A DNA stretch of 64,000 nt from Streptomyces cyaneochromogenes (GCF_003963535.1 NZ_CP034539.1:2790001-2854000); one strand, 5' to 3'. Counted from the stretch's first letter, positions 1 to 9,748 are shown. The notes: generated by a model not told the origin, from the sequence alone. Program-made: numbers and translations.

Positions 1-92
1 TTACTAAGTGAAGACTTACTGGACGATCTTTCTCGCCGGTGCAATCATGCGGCGCAACCTGCCAGTTCCCCCGCTTGGAAGGAGCCTCTGCG

Positions 93-569
93 ATGCAGGG
101 CGACCCCGAGGTCCTCGAATTCCTGAACGAGCAGCTGACCGGCGAGCTCACGGCGATCAACCAGTACTGGCTGCACTACCGGATCCAGGACAACAAAGGC
201 TGGACCAAGCTCGCCAAGTACACGCGTGAAGAGTCCATCGATGAGATGAAGCACGCGGACAAGCTCACCGAGCGCATCCTCATGCTGGACGGCCTGCCCA
301 ACTATCAGCGGCTCTTCCATGTACGGGTCGGCCAGACGGTCACCGAGATGTTCCAGGCCGACCGACAGGTCGAGGTCGAGGCGATCGACCGCCTCAAGCG
401 CGGTATCGAGGTGATGCGGACCAAGGGCGACATCACGTCCGCGAACCTCTTCGAGTCGATCCTCGAGGACGAGGAGCACCACATCGACTACCTGGACACG
501 CAGCTGGAGCTCATCGAAAAGCTCGGCGAGGCGCTCTACCTCGCGCAGCAGATCGAGCAGCCGAGCTAG
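93..569 (+). CDS. bfr: Bacterioferritin
   Basis: A 158-aa ferritin-like protein that stores iron as a ferric mineral in a 24-subunit haem-containing shell. Di-iron ligands are visible at E18, E51 and H54, with haem-ligand Met52 between them, and a distal EDEEHH motif supplies the other ligands. The length is normal for the family. I chose ATG 93 because GGAAGGAG lies about 8 nt upstream and the protein then begins MQGDPEV like known Bfr; upstream in-frame codons give no family sequence. The stop TAG lies inside the CTAG at the left end of a MITE-like element. The convergent neighbour bfd is its usual iron-release partner. Confidence 0.96.
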   Translation: MQGDPEVLEFLNEQLTGELTAINQYWLHYRIQDNKGWTKLAKYTREESIDEMKHADKLTERILMLDGLPNYQRLFHVRVGQTVTEMFQADRQVEVEAIDRLKRGIEVMRTKGDITSANLFESILEDEEHHIDYLDTQLELIEKLGEALYLAQQIEQPS

Positions 570-773
570 GGCCTGTCGTTTGGATCATGCCGGCGTCGCG
601 GGGCGTGGCACGCGCTCCCCCAGAGGGGGGACCCCCAGCCGCGTTGTCGTCGGTTGCCGACGCTCCGCGTCGCCGCCCTCCTCCGCCTTGCAGCTGCACG
701 CACCACGCCCCGCTCGGGTCAGCCAGGAGGCGCAGTCTCTCTCAGCCGACCTGATCCAAACAACAGACCCTAG
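566..773. mobile_element. MITE-like element with 22-bp inverted ends
   Basis: The ends, 566-587 and 752-773, are imperfect inverted repeats (20 of 22 matching) beginning CTAGGGCCTGTCGTTTGG. There is no transposase; the roughly 160-bp interior is GC-rich with a small CCCCC/GGGGG hairpin. The outer CTAG may be a target-site duplication or part of the repeat. The left CTAG carries the bfr stop and the right CTAG, on the other strand, carries the bfd stop. I recall similar ends in other Streptomyces genomes, but that needs a search. It may also act as a bidirectional terminator. Confidence 0.65.
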
Positions 774-1006
774 GCCGCCTCGTCGAGTTCGCTCTCCAGC
801 TCGGACAGCACCGGCCGACCCTGGTCGGCCAGCTCACGGCGCGGGCACGCACCCCTGCCCAGGAGCGCCTGGATACGGCGTACGCAGGATCCACAGTCCG
901 TGCCCGCCTTGCAGGCGGAGGCTATCTGGCGGGGCGTGCAGGCACCGTTCTCCGCGTGCTGCTTCACCTGCTGCTCGGTCACGCCGAAGCAACTGCAGAC
1001 GTACAC
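770..1006 (-). CDS. bfd: Bacterioferritin-associated ferredoxin, [2Fe-2S]
   Basis: A 78-aa BFD-like protein that by family knowledge binds bacterioferritin and donates electrons to reduce and release stored iron. The [2Fe-2S] ligands are C4 and C6 (YVCSCFG) plus C38 and C41 (DCGSC), with the TPRQIASACKAGT helix-turn typical of the family. I chose GTG 1006 because GGAGGTGATCC sits at ideal spacing before it; GTG 1015 in the same frame would overlap that site. An iron box upstream predicts iron-dependent repression. The stop codon is formed by the right end of the MITE-like element. Confidence 0.9.
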   Translation of the reverse strand: MYVCSCFGVTEQQVKQHAENGACTPRQIASACKAGTDCGSCVRRIQALLGRGACPRRELADQGRPVLSELESELDEAA

Positions 1007-1049
1007 GCGGATCACCTCCCGCCGGGATCGATGTCGTGCCATCCCCTTG

Positions 1050-1068
1050 ATCGGTGAGGCTAACCTAA
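1050..1068 (-). promoter_or_regulatory. Iron box (DmdR/IdeR/DtxR-type operator)
   Basis: On the minus strand the 19-bp site reads TTAGGTTAGCCTCACCGAT, which differs from the usual actinobacterial iron-box consensus at only a few positions. It lies about 45 bp upstream of the bfd start, where a DtxR-family repressor would block transcription in high iron. Confidence 0.75.
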
Positions 1069-1098
1069 CCTTACCCGTCGCACAGGAACCGTAAAAGT

Positions 1099-1138
1099 GG
1101 AGTGGGGCGCGGATCGTATGTGATCCGCGCCCCACTCC
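1099..1138 (-). terminator. Intrinsic terminator after aroH
   Basis: A perfect 17-bp stem (1099-1115 with 1122-1138) encloses a 6-nt loop. On the minus strand it is followed by ACTTTTAC, giving a short U-tract. It lies 25 bp past the aroH stop. Confidence 0.85.
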
Positions 1139-1162
1139 CCATGCCGGTAACAGCCGAACCCG

Positions 1163-2518
<1,356 letters not shown>

Positions 2519-2610
2519 TCAACATTACGGGGTCGTGTCGGGCGTCCTGCCCCATGCCCAGCAATTGAGACACGAGGTACACGACTCGGACATGGGGTAG
2601 GGTGCCCCGC

Positions 2611-2667
2611 ATGTTCGCGCACTCGACCCAGAACTGGTGGTGGACCGCTCATCCGGCGGCCCACTGA
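2611..2667 (+). CDS. trpL: trp leader peptide (18 aa, three tandem Trp codons)
   Basis: The short frame encodes MFAHSTQNWWWTAHPAAH, with three consecutive TGG codons, immediately before a terminator hairpin and the anthranilate synthase gene. This is the classical design of a ribosome-mediated Trp attenuator: stalling at the Trp codons favours an antiterminator, while free translation allows termination. Confidence 0.9.
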   Translation: MFAHSTQNWWWTAHPAAH

Positions 2668-2689
2668 CTGCGCGTACGCAAGACTTCGC

Positions 2690-2723
2690 GAAGGCCGCCC
2701 GAGGGGCGGCCTTCGGCGTTTTC
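2690..2723 (+). terminator. trp attenuator hairpin
   Basis: A perfect 11-bp stem (2690-2700 with 2704-2714) with a GAG loop is followed by GGCGTTTTCC. It lies 22 bp past the leader-peptide stop and 61 bp before the trpE start. Confidence 0.88.
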
Positions 2724-2783
2724 CGGGGTCCGTTCCTCTCCCACCGAGTACCACCGAGTCTCACTGAGAAGGAGCACGGACCC

Positions 2784-4673
2784 ATGAACCTGCTCGGCTT
2801 GCCGGCAGATCCCCGCCCGTTCGCCCTGCTGCGCCGCCGCACACCCGGCCATGACCACGACATGATCGAGGTCCTCATCGGCCCGGTCGGCACCTACGAC
2901 CGTCTCGCCGACCTCCCCGACGAGGGCCTCGCGCTCGTCCCGTTCCGGCAGATCCGCGAGCGCGGCTTCGACGTCCGCGACGACGGCACTCCCCTGACGG
3001 TGCTCACCGCCGAGGAGTCGTACGGCATCCCGCTCGCCGACGCCCTGGAGCAGCTCCCGTCGCACGACGTGCGCGTCGAGGGCGGTGGCTTCGACGTCGG
3101 CGACGAGGAGTACGCGGAGATCGTCGGGCGCGTGCTGCGGGAGGAGATCGGGCGGGGCGAGGGCGCGAACTTCGTGATCCGGCGGACGTACGAGGGGGAG
3201 ATCGCCGGGTTCGCAAGGGCCGACGCGCTGGCACTGTTCCGGCGGCTGCTGGTGGGCGAGCGAGGGGCGTACTGGACCTTTGTCGTGCACACCGGGGAGC
3301 GGACGCTGGTCGGAGCCAGCCCCGAGGTGCATGTGCGGATGTCCGGCGGGACCGTCGTCATGAACCCGATCAGCGGGACGTACCGCTATCCCGCCGAGGG
3401 GCCGACCCCCGAGCACCTGCTCGACTTCCTCGCCGACGGCAAGGAGATCGAGGAGCTGTCGATGGTCGTCGACGAGGAGCTCAAGATGATGTGCACCGTC
3501 GGCGACATGGGCGGGGTGGTCGTCGGCCCCCGGCTGAAGGAGATGGCCCACCTCGCGCACACCGAGTACGAGCTGCGCGGGAAGTCCTCGCTGGATGTGC
3601 GGGACGTCCTGAGGGAGACCATGTTCGCGGCCACCGTGACCGGCTCGCCGGTGCAGAACGCCTGCCGGGTCATCGAGCGGCACGAGGTCGGCGGGCGCGG
3701 GTACTACGCGGGGGCGCTGGCCCTGATCGGCCGGGACTCCGGCGGGGCCCAGACCCTCGACTCCCCCATCCTCATCCGCACCGCCGACATCGACGCGGAC
3801 GGCGGGCTGCGGGTGCCGGTCGGTGCCACGCTCGTGCGCGGGTCGGACCCGGCGAGCGAGGTCGCGGAGACCCACGCGAAGGCGGCGGGGGTGCTGGCGG
3901 CGCTGGGCGTACGCCCGTCCCGGTCGCGCGAGGAGCACGCGCGCGTACAGCTCGCCGACGACCCACGCGTGCGTGCCGCGCTCGACGGGCGCCGGGCCTC
4001 GCTGGCCCCGTTCTGGCTGCGGATGCAGGAAGCCCCCAAGCAGGGAGCGGAGCTCACCGGACACGCCCTGGTCGTGGACGGCGAGGACACCTTCACGGCG
4101 ATGCTGGCCCATGTGCTGCGGTCCGGCGGCCTGGAGGTGACGGTACGGCGCTACGACGAGCCAGGCCTGCGGCAGACGGTGCTCGCGCACGAGGGGCCGG
4201 TCGTGCTCGGCCCCGGGCCCGGTGACCCGTCCGACCGCGTCGACCCGAAGATGCGGTTCCTGCGGGACCTGACCGCCGAGGTCATCCGTAGCCACCGGCA
4301 CGGCGTGCTCGGCGTCTGTCTCGGGCACGAGCTGATCGCGGCCGAGCTGGGGCTGGAGATCGTCCGGAAGGAAGTGCCGTACCAGGGTGCGCAGACGACG
4401 ATCGACCTGTTCGGTCGGCCGGAGACGGTCGGCTTCTACAACAGCTTCGTGGCGCGCTGCGACGACGAGGTGTACGCGGAACTCGCCGAGCACGGCATCG
4501 AGGTCAGCCGGGCCGACAACGGGGAGGTGCATGCCGTACGCGGCGGGGGCTTCGCCGGTGTGCAGTTCCACCCCGAGTCGGTCCTGACGCTGAACGGCGC
4601 CGCCGTCGTACGCGATCTGGTGGGTCAGCTGCGCGGCACCAGCACGTTCTCGGAGCGGCGGCCCTCCCTGTAG
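2784..4673 (+). CDS. trpE: Anthranilate synthase, fused TrpE-TrpG type
   Basis: A 629-aa fusion that makes anthranilate from chorismate and glutamine, the first committed step of tryptophan synthesis. The N-terminal two-thirds is a chorismate-utilising domain (PISGTYRYP, MVVDEELKMMCTVG, SPVQNACRVIE). The C-terminal third is a class I glutamine amidotransferase with nucleophile Cys in GVCLGHEL and GVQFHPES supplying His and Glu. The layout resembles PhzE-like and Streptomyces fused enzymes, not separate trpE and trpG. ATG 2784 follows AAGGAG. A Trp leader and attenuator precede it. The 3' end overlaps the convergent dehydrogenase gene by 49 bp. A role in a secondary pathway is possible, but the Trp leader argues for biosynthesis. 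Confidence 0.94.
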   Translation: MNLLGLPADPRPFALLRRRTPGHDHDMIEVLIGPVGTYDRLADLPDEGLALVPFRQIRERGFDVRDDGTPLTVLTAEESYGIPLADALEQLPSHDVRVEGGGFDVGDEEYAEIVGRVLREEIGRGEGANFVIRRTYEGEIAGFARADALALFRRLLVGERGAYWTFVVHTGERTLVGASPEVHVRMSGGTVVMNPISGTYRYPAEGPTPEHLLDFLADGKEIEELSMVVDEELKMMCTVGDMGGVVVGPRLKEMAHLAHTEYELRGKSSLDVRDVLRETMFAATVTGSPVQNACRVIERHEVGGRGYYAGALALIGRDSGGAQTLDSPILIRTADIDADGGLRVPVGATLVRGSDPASEVAETHAKAAGVLAALGVRPSRSREEHARVQLADDPRVRAALDGRRASLAPFWLRMQEAPKQGAELTGHALVVDGEDTFTAMLAHVLRSGGLEVTVRRYDEPGLRQTVLAHEGPVVLGPGPGDPSDRVDPKMRFLRDLTAEVIRSHRHGVLGVCLGHELIAAELGLEIVRKEVPYQGAQTTIDLFGRPETVGFYNSFVARCDDEVYAELAEHGIEVSRADNGEVHAVRGGGFAGVQFHPESVLTLNGAAVVRDLVGQLRGTSTFSERRPSL

Positions 4674-5620
4674 TCGAGGACGTTCTTCAGCGTGGTCTCG
4701 ATGATCTGTCCGACGGCGTCCCGGGTGTAGTACGCCTGGTGCGAGGTGACCAGGACGTTCGGGAAGGTGACGAGGCGGGCCAGGGTGTCGTCCTCGACGG
4801 CCTGGAGGGACTTGTCGAGGAAGAACAGGCCCGCCTCCGCCTCGTACACATCCAGGCCGACCCCCGTGAAGCGGCCCTCGCGCAGCTCGGCGACGAGGGC
4901 CGCGGTGTCGATGAGGCCGCCGCGGCTGGAGTTGATGAGGATCGCGTCGTCCTTCATCGACTTCAGGGCGTCCGCGTCGATGAGCCGACGCGTCTCCGGC
5001 ACGAGCGGCACGTGCAGGCTGACCAGGTCGGACTCGGCGAGAAGCTGCTCCTTGGGGACGTAGCGCATGCCGAGGTGCAGGCAGGCGGGGTTCTCGGCGA
5101 CGTCCCAGCCGAGCAGGTTCATGCCGAAGCCGTGGGCGATGCGGGTGAAGGCCTCGCCGATCTTGCCGGTGCCGAGGACGCCGGCGGTGCGGCCGTGCAT
5201 GTCGCGGCCCATCAGGCCGTCGAGGCGGAAGTCGAAGTCACGCGTGCGCGTGGAGGCGCGGACGATCCGGCGGTTGACCGCCATCGCGAGGGTCCAGGCG
5301 AACTCGGCCACGGAGTGGGGCGAGTAGTACGAGACCCGGGCGACCGTCATGGCGAGGCGCTCGGCGACCTTGAGGTCGATGTTGTTGAAGCCGGTGGAGC
5401 GCTGGGCGACCATCCGGGTGCCGCCGGCCGCGAGGGTCTGCAGGACGCGATGGCCGAGGTCGCAGTTGACGCTGGTGCAGACGACCTCGTAGCCGGTGGC
5501 GATGGGGGCGGTGTCCTCGTTGAGGAAGACGTCCAGGCAGCGGACCTCGTGGTGGCCCTGGAAGGCCCGCTCGATCAGGGGCTTCTCGTCCGCCTGCACG
5601 CCGAAGGCGAGAATCTCCAA
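4625..5620 (-). CDS. D-2-hydroxyacid dehydrogenase (D-lactate dehydrogenase-like)
   Basis: A 331-aa NAD-dependent dehydrogenase of the D-isomer 2-hydroxyacid family. The Rossmann motif GVLGTGKIGEAF, the catalytic-Arg segment NSSRGGLID and an H-Q-A-Y segment with the catalytic His near the C-terminus are visible, and TGFNNIDL and SYYSPHSVAEFA match fermentative D-LDHs. I chose the TTG at 5620, preceded by GGGAG, because it gives MEILAFGV like family members; the upstream in-frame extension looks non-native. Substrate is probably pyruvate/D-lactate, but other 2-ketoacids are possible. The gene overlaps trpE tail to tail. Confidence 0.88.
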   Translation of the reverse strand: MEILAFGVQADEKPLIERAFQGHHEVRCLDVFLNEDTAPIATGYEVVCTSVNCDLGHRVLQTLAAGGTRMVAQRSTGFNNIDLKVAERLAMTVARVSYYSPHSVAEFAWTLAMAVNRRIVRASTRTRDFDFRLDGLMGRDMHGRTAGVLGTGKIGEAFTRIAHGFGMNLLGWDVAENPACLHLGMRYVPKEQLLAESDLVSLHVPLVPETRRLIDADALKSMKDDAILINSSRGGLIDTAALVAELREGRFTGVGLDVYEAEAGLFFLDKSLQAVEDDTLARLVTFPNVLVTSHQAYYTRDAVGQIIETTLKNVLDYREGRRSENVLVPRS

Positions 5621-5719
5621 GGCTGCTCCCGTTTCATAGGGGCTATGGGCCGAATATACGGCCCACAACCCCGTGTCGCCGGGCGGAAAGCAGCCGTTGG
5701 AAACCGCTCGGCCGCCCGG

Positions 5720-6748
5720 TCAGCCGAAGAAGACCCCGACCTCCTCGTACAGCTTCGGGTCCACCGTCTTCAGCTTGGCCGTGGCCTCCCCGATCGGGAC
5801 GCGGACGATGTCCGTGCCGCGCAGGGCGACCATCTTGCCGAAGTCGCGGTCGCGGACCGCCTCGATGGCGTGCAGCCCGAAGCGGGTGGCGAGCCAGCGG
5901 TCGAAGGCGCTCGGGGTGCCGCCGCGCTGGATGTGTCCGAGGACCGTCGTACGGGCTTCCTTGCCCGTGCGCTTCTCGATCTCCTTGGCCAGCCATTCGC
6001 CGACGCCGGAGAGCCGGACGTGCCCGAAGGAGTCCAGCGACTCGTCCTTGAGGACCATGTCGCCGTCCTTCGGCATGGCGCCCTCGGCGACGACCACGAT
6101 CGGGGCGTACGAGGCCTTGAAGCGGGAGGTGATCCAGGCGCACACCTTGTCGACGTCGAAGCGCTGCTCGGGGATGAGGATGACGTTGGCGCCGCCGGCC
6201 AGGCCTGAGTGGATGGCGATCCAGCCGGCGTGACGGCCCATCACCTCGCAGACCAGGACGCGCATATGGGACTCGGCGGTGGTGTGCAGCCGGTCGATGG
6301 CCTCCGTCGCGATGCCCACGGCGGTGTCGAAGCCGAAGGTGTAGTCGGTGGCGGACAGGTCGTTGTCGATCGTCTTCGGCACGCCGACGCAGGGCACGCC
6401 GTACTCGTCGGACAGCCGGGCGGCGACGCCGAGGGTGTCCTCACCGCCGATGGCGATGAGCGCCTCGACCTCCTGCTTGGCGAGGTTCTCCTTGATCCGG
6501 CGGATGCCGTCCTCCTGCTTGAGGGGGTTGGTGCGCGAGGAGCCGAGGATGGTGCCGCCGCGGGGCAGGATGCCGCGCACGGCGGGGATGTCGAGACGGA
6601 CGGTGTCGTTCTCGAGCGGACCTCGCCAGCCGTCCCGGAAGCCGACGAAGTCGTAGCCGTACTCCTGCACGCCCTTGCGGACGACGGCCCGGATGACGGC
6701 GTTGAGACCGGGGCAGTCGCCGCCTCCGGTCAGTACTCCGACCCGCAT
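5720..6748 (-). CDS. pfkA: 6-phosphofructokinase (PPi-type active-site markers)
   Basis: A 342-aa PfkA-family enzyme that phosphorylates fructose 6-phosphate at C1. Visible motifs are GGGDCPGLNAVIR, IGGEDTLGVA, PKTIDNDLSATDYTFGFDT with the catalytic Asp, MGRHAGWIA, and GHIQRGGTPSAFDR. The positions equivalent to E. coli Gly104 and Gly124 are Asp (GGED) and Lys (PKTIDND), the pair typical of pyrophosphate-dependent enzymes, although related actinobacterial enzymes include ATP users. The ATG start gives MRVGVLTGGG. The gene stands alone on its strand, about 100 bp downstream of the dehydrogenase promoter region. Confidence 0.93.
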   Translation of the reverse strand: MRVGVLTGGGDCPGLNAVIRAVVRKGVQEYGYDFVGFRDGWRGPLENDTVRLDIPAVRGILPRGGTILGSSRTNPLKQEDGIRRIKENLAKQEVEALIAIGGEDTLGVAARLSDEYGVPCVGVPKTIDNDLSATDYTFGFDTAVGIATEAIDRLHTTAESHMRVLVCEVMGRHAGWIAIHSGLAGGANVILIPEQRFDVDKVCAWITSRFKASYAPIVVVAEGAMPKDGDMVLKDESLDSFGHVRLSGVGEWLAKEIEKRTGKEARTTVLGHIQRGGTPSAFDRWLATRFGLHAIEAVRDRDFGKMVALRGTDIVRVPIGEATAKLKTVDPKLYEEVGVFFG

Positions 6749-6909
6749 GGAAATGTCCCTTCGCCGCGGTTGCCTGGTGAGGTCACGCTAATGGTGATCC
6801 AGGTCACAGCGGGATGGGTCGGACCGGCAATTCCGGTGAACTGCCGGGTATTCGGGTTTACGCGCCGTCAAGCCGACGGCCGACGATCACCCCTCGCCGA
6901 GGATCTGCG

Positions 6910-7611
6910 TCACTCCTCGTCCAGGCCCCGCTCGATCGCGTATCGCACCAGCTCCACGCGGTTGTGCAGCTGCAGCTTGCCGAGGGTGTTCTGGACGTGG
7001 TTCTGGACCGTGCGGTGGGAGATGACCAGGCGTTCGGCGATCTGCTTGTAGCTCAGGCCCTTGGCGACCAGCCGCAGCACCTCGGTCTCGCGCTCGGTGA
7101 GCTGCGGGGCCTTGGGCTGGTCGGCGTCGGGGGCGGCGGGCCCGGGGTCGGAGGCGAGGCGGCGGTACTCGCCCAGGACGAGTCCGGCCAGGCCGGGCGT
7201 GAACACCGGGTCACCGACGGCGGTACGGCGCACCGCGTCCAGCAGTTCCTCCGTGGACGCCGACTTCAGCAGATAGCCGGTGGCGCCGGACTTCACCGCC
7301 TCCAGGACGTCGGCGTGCTCGCCGCTCGCGGACAGGACGAGGACGCGCAGGGCCGGGTTGTGGCCGACGAGCTCCTTGCAGACCTGGACGCCGGGCTTGG
7401 CGGGCAGGTTGAGGTCGAGCACGAGGACGTCGGGGGCGGCGGCCTTGGCACGGCGAACGGCCTGGTCGCCGTCGCCCGCGGTGGCGACCACGTCGAAGCC
7501 GGACTCGGCCAGGTCGCGGGCGACCGCGTCGCGCCACATGGGGTGGTCGTCGACCACCATGACCCTGATCGGGCCCTGCTGTCCGTCTCGCCCGTCCGCG
7601 GTGTCCGTCAT
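6910..7611 (-). CDS. NarL/LuxR-type response regulator
   Basis: A 233-aa response regulator. The receiver domain (about residues 15-135) has the acidic pair in VVDDHP, the phosphoacceptor Asp in VLDLNLPAKPG and the conserved Lys in LLKSAS. The C-terminal LuxR helix-turn-helix is clear: LTERETEVLRLVAKGLSYKQ and HRTVQNHVQNTL. The ATG at 7611 overlaps the upstream kinase stop by 4 bp (ATGA), so the two are translationally coupled and form a cognate pair. Target genes cannot be told from the sequence. Confidence 0.93.
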   Translation of the reverse strand: MTDTADGRDGQQGPIRVMVVDDHPMWRDAVARDLAESGFDVVATAGDGDQAVRRAKAAAPDVLVLDLNLPAKPGVQVCKELVGHNPALRVLVLSASGEHADVLEAVKSGATGYLLKSASTEELLDAVRRTAVGDPVFTPGLAGLVLGEYRRLASDPGPAAPDADQPKAPQLTERETEVLRLVAKGLSYKQIAERLVISHRTVQNHVQNTLGKLQLHNRVELVRYAIERGLDEE

Positions 7612-8837
7612 CGCTGCTCCGCCTTCCCCCGTGAAGCGCTGCTGTGCTTCGGTACTTTCAGTTCCACTTCGGTGCCCTGGCCCGGCACCGAGATCAGCTC
7701 GGCGCTGCCGCCGAGCTCCCGCAGCCGCCCCCGGATCGACAGGGCGACGCCGAGCCGTCCCTCCCCCTCGGCCTGGGCGAGCCGCCCCTCGGGGATGCCG
7801 GGGCCGTCGTCCCGTACGGTGACGATCACCGCGTCGGGCTCGTCCTCGACCAGGATCCACGCGCGCGCGTGCTCCCCCGCGTGCTTGCGGACGTTGTCCA
7901 GGGCGGCCCCCACGGCCGCGGCCAGCTCCCGTGCGGCGACCGGCGCGAGCGGCACGGGCGCGCCGGGCTCGGCAAGGTTCACCCTGGCGCCCGCGTACGG
8001 CGCGAGCAGGGCGCGGAGATCGACGGGACCGGTGGCGTCGTCCGGCTCTTCCACGGTCCGTACGACCGCCCCGTCCGCGGCGTCCTCGGACACCCGCGAC
8101 ACGGGTATCAGCCCGCCCGAGACCAGCGTGCGCAGCGCCACCTCCTGCTCGCCGGCCATGCGGCCCAGCTCGGCCGCCTCGCCGCCGATGACGGCGCCGC
8201 GCCGCTGCACCATCGCCAGCACCTGGAGCACGCTGTCGTGGATGTCCCGGGCGAGGCGCTCCCGCTCACGCGTGGCCGCCTCGATCTCCAGGGCACGGGC
8301 GAGGGTGCGCTCGGAGGCACGGGCGACCTCGACGACGTAGCCGATGGCGATGGAGGCGATCCAGACGAGCAGCACCATGTGGACGGTGTCGCGGGTCGGC
8401 ACGCCCGAGCGGTGGACCAGGTTGGCTGCGGCGACCAGCGTGGAGGCGAACGCGGCCCAGCGCCAGCCGCCCTTGATGGCGAACGCCAGCACGGCGCCCG
8501 CGGTCCAGATCGACGGCAGGGTCGGCGCCCCGGCGTCGATCCGCGCGGGCGTCTCGGCGAGCCGGGTGAGCAGGATGCCGGCCAGGGCGATGGTGAGGTC
8601 CACGGCGAGGAACCGCTTGGTGCAGTTCGCGGCGTTCGCGACCCTGGGCAGGGTGGCCAGCGTCCAGACGGCCAGTACGGCGAAGTAGGCGATGGCGACC
8701 CAGGGCCTGGCGACCTCGTCGTACGCGCTGATGAACAGCCCGATCGCGTACACCATGGTCAACACCCGGTAGCCGGTCAGCGCACGCCACAGCGGCTGCT
8801 CGACGGACATCCTCATGACCCGCTCACGCTCGGCCAC
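7608..8837 (-). CDS. Sensor histidine kinase (HisKA_3/NarX type)
   Basis: A 409-aa membrane sensor kinase. The N-terminal half has about five to six predicted membrane helices (VLTMVYAIGLFI, VAIAYFAVLAVWTLA, AGAVLAFAIKGGW, MVLLVWIASIAIGYV). Next come the dimerisation motif ARDIHDSVLQVLAMV with the phosphoacceptor His and an ATPase domain with N-box (ALDNVRKHAG) and G-box (DDGPGIPEG). It signals to the regulator whose start overlaps its stop. The start is uncertain among GTG 8837 and ATG 8816 or 8810; none has a strong ribosome site. The stimulus is unknown. Confidence 0.9.
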   Translation of the reverse strand: MAERERVMRMSVEQPLWRALTGYRVLTMVYAIGLFISAYDEVARPWVAIAYFAVLAVWTLATLPRVANAANCTKRFLAVDLTIALAGILLTRLAETPARIDAGAPTLPSIWTAGAVLAFAIKGGWRWAAFASTLVAAANLVHRSGVPTRDTVHMVLLVWIASIAIGYVVEVARASERTLARALEIEAATRERERLARDIHDSVLQVLAMVQRRGAVIGGEAAELGRMAGEQEVALRTLVSGGLIPVSRVSEDAADGAVVRTVEEPDDATGPVDLRALLAPYAGARVNLAEPGAPVPLAPVAARELAAAVGAALDNVRKHAGEHARAWILVEDEPDAVIVTVRDDGPGIPEGRLAQAEGEGRLGVALSIRGRLRELGGSAELISVPGQGTEVELKVPKHSSASRGKAEQR

Positions 8838-8880
8838 TTGCCCCCACCCCTCGGCCCCCTCGGCTCAGCTGCGGCCGACT

Positions 8881-9615
8881 CTATTCGGGCTGTTCCTTTT
8901 TCTTGCGCGCCTGTTCCCGCTCGGCCTTCGCCGCCTCCGCGATCTGCCGCTTGGCGGCGGTCGCGTAGATGTCGACGTACTCCTGGCCGGAGAGCTTCAT
9001 GATCTCGTACATGACCTCGTCGGTCACCGCGCGGAGCACGAACCGGTCGTGCTCCATGCCCTGGTACCGGCTGAAGTCCAGGGGTTCGCCGATCCGGATG
9101 CCCGGACGCATCAGCTTCGGCATGACCTTGCCGGGCGGCTGGATCTTCTCCGTGTCGATCATCGCGACCGGGATGACCGGCGCTCCGGTGGCGAGCGCCA
9201 CGCGTGCGAGGCCGCCGGGCTTGCCCCGGTAGAGCCGGCCGTCGGGCGAGCGGGTGCCCTCCGGGTAGATACCGAACAGCTCACCGCGTTCCAGGACGTC
9301 TATCCCGCTCTTGATGGCCGCCTCGCCCGCCCCGCGCGCTCCGGAGCGGTCCACGGGCAGCTGGCCGACGCCCTTGAAGAACGCGGCCGTCAGCCGGCCC
9401 TTGACGCCCGGAGTGGTGAAGTACTCGGCCTTCGCGATGAAGGTCACCTTGCGGTCGAGGACCGCGGGCAGGAAGAACGAGTCGGAGAAGGAGAGGTGGT
9501 TGCTCGCGAGGATCGCGGGGCCCTCGGCGGGAATGTTCTCCAGGCCTTCCACCCAGGGCCTGAAGGCGACCTTCAACGGTCCCCCGATGGTCACCTTCAT
9601 CGCGCCGTACAACAA
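8881..9615 (-). CDS. 1-acylglycerol-3-phosphate O-acyltransferase (PlsC family)
   Basis: A 244-aa lysophospholipid acyltransferase-like protein, probably at the inner face of the membrane in phospholipid synthesis. Family block I is NHLSFSDSF (NHxxxxD), block III is EGTRSPDG, and VIPVAMIDTEKI fits block IV. A charged C-terminal tail rich in Lys, Arg and Glu follows. TTG 9615 is preceded by AGGAGG at 7-nt spacing; ATG 9600 is the alternative. It follows the kinase gene on the same strand but is separately started, upstream in transcription order. Confidence 0.9.
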   Translation of the reverse strand: MLYGAMKVTIGGPLKVAFRPWVEGLENIPAEGPAILASNHLSFSDSFFLPAVLDRKVTFIAKAEYFTTPGVKGRLTAAFFKGVGQLPVDRSGARGAGEAAIKSGIDVLERGELFGIYPEGTRSPDGRLYRGKPGGLARVALATGAPVIPVAMIDTEKIQPPGKVMPKLMRPGIRIGEPLDFSRYQGMEHDRFVLRAVTDEVMYEIMKLSGQEYVDIYATAAKRQIAEAAKAEREQARKKKEQPE

Positions 9616-9748
9616 CCGAGTGCCTCCTGTGTCTGTCGATCAGACCTTAACCCGGAGCGCTGTCAAAGAGTCCGACGACCCTGGTCGGTGTCAGTACGGT
9701 CGCGTACGGTGAAGCACACCGTCCCTCTCACGAACAGGAGACCGTAAG

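Noticed and set aside
5669..5719. Terminator after pfkA
   Set aside because: CCGGGCGG and CCGCCCGG can pair but the loop is about 26 nt and there is no U-tract.
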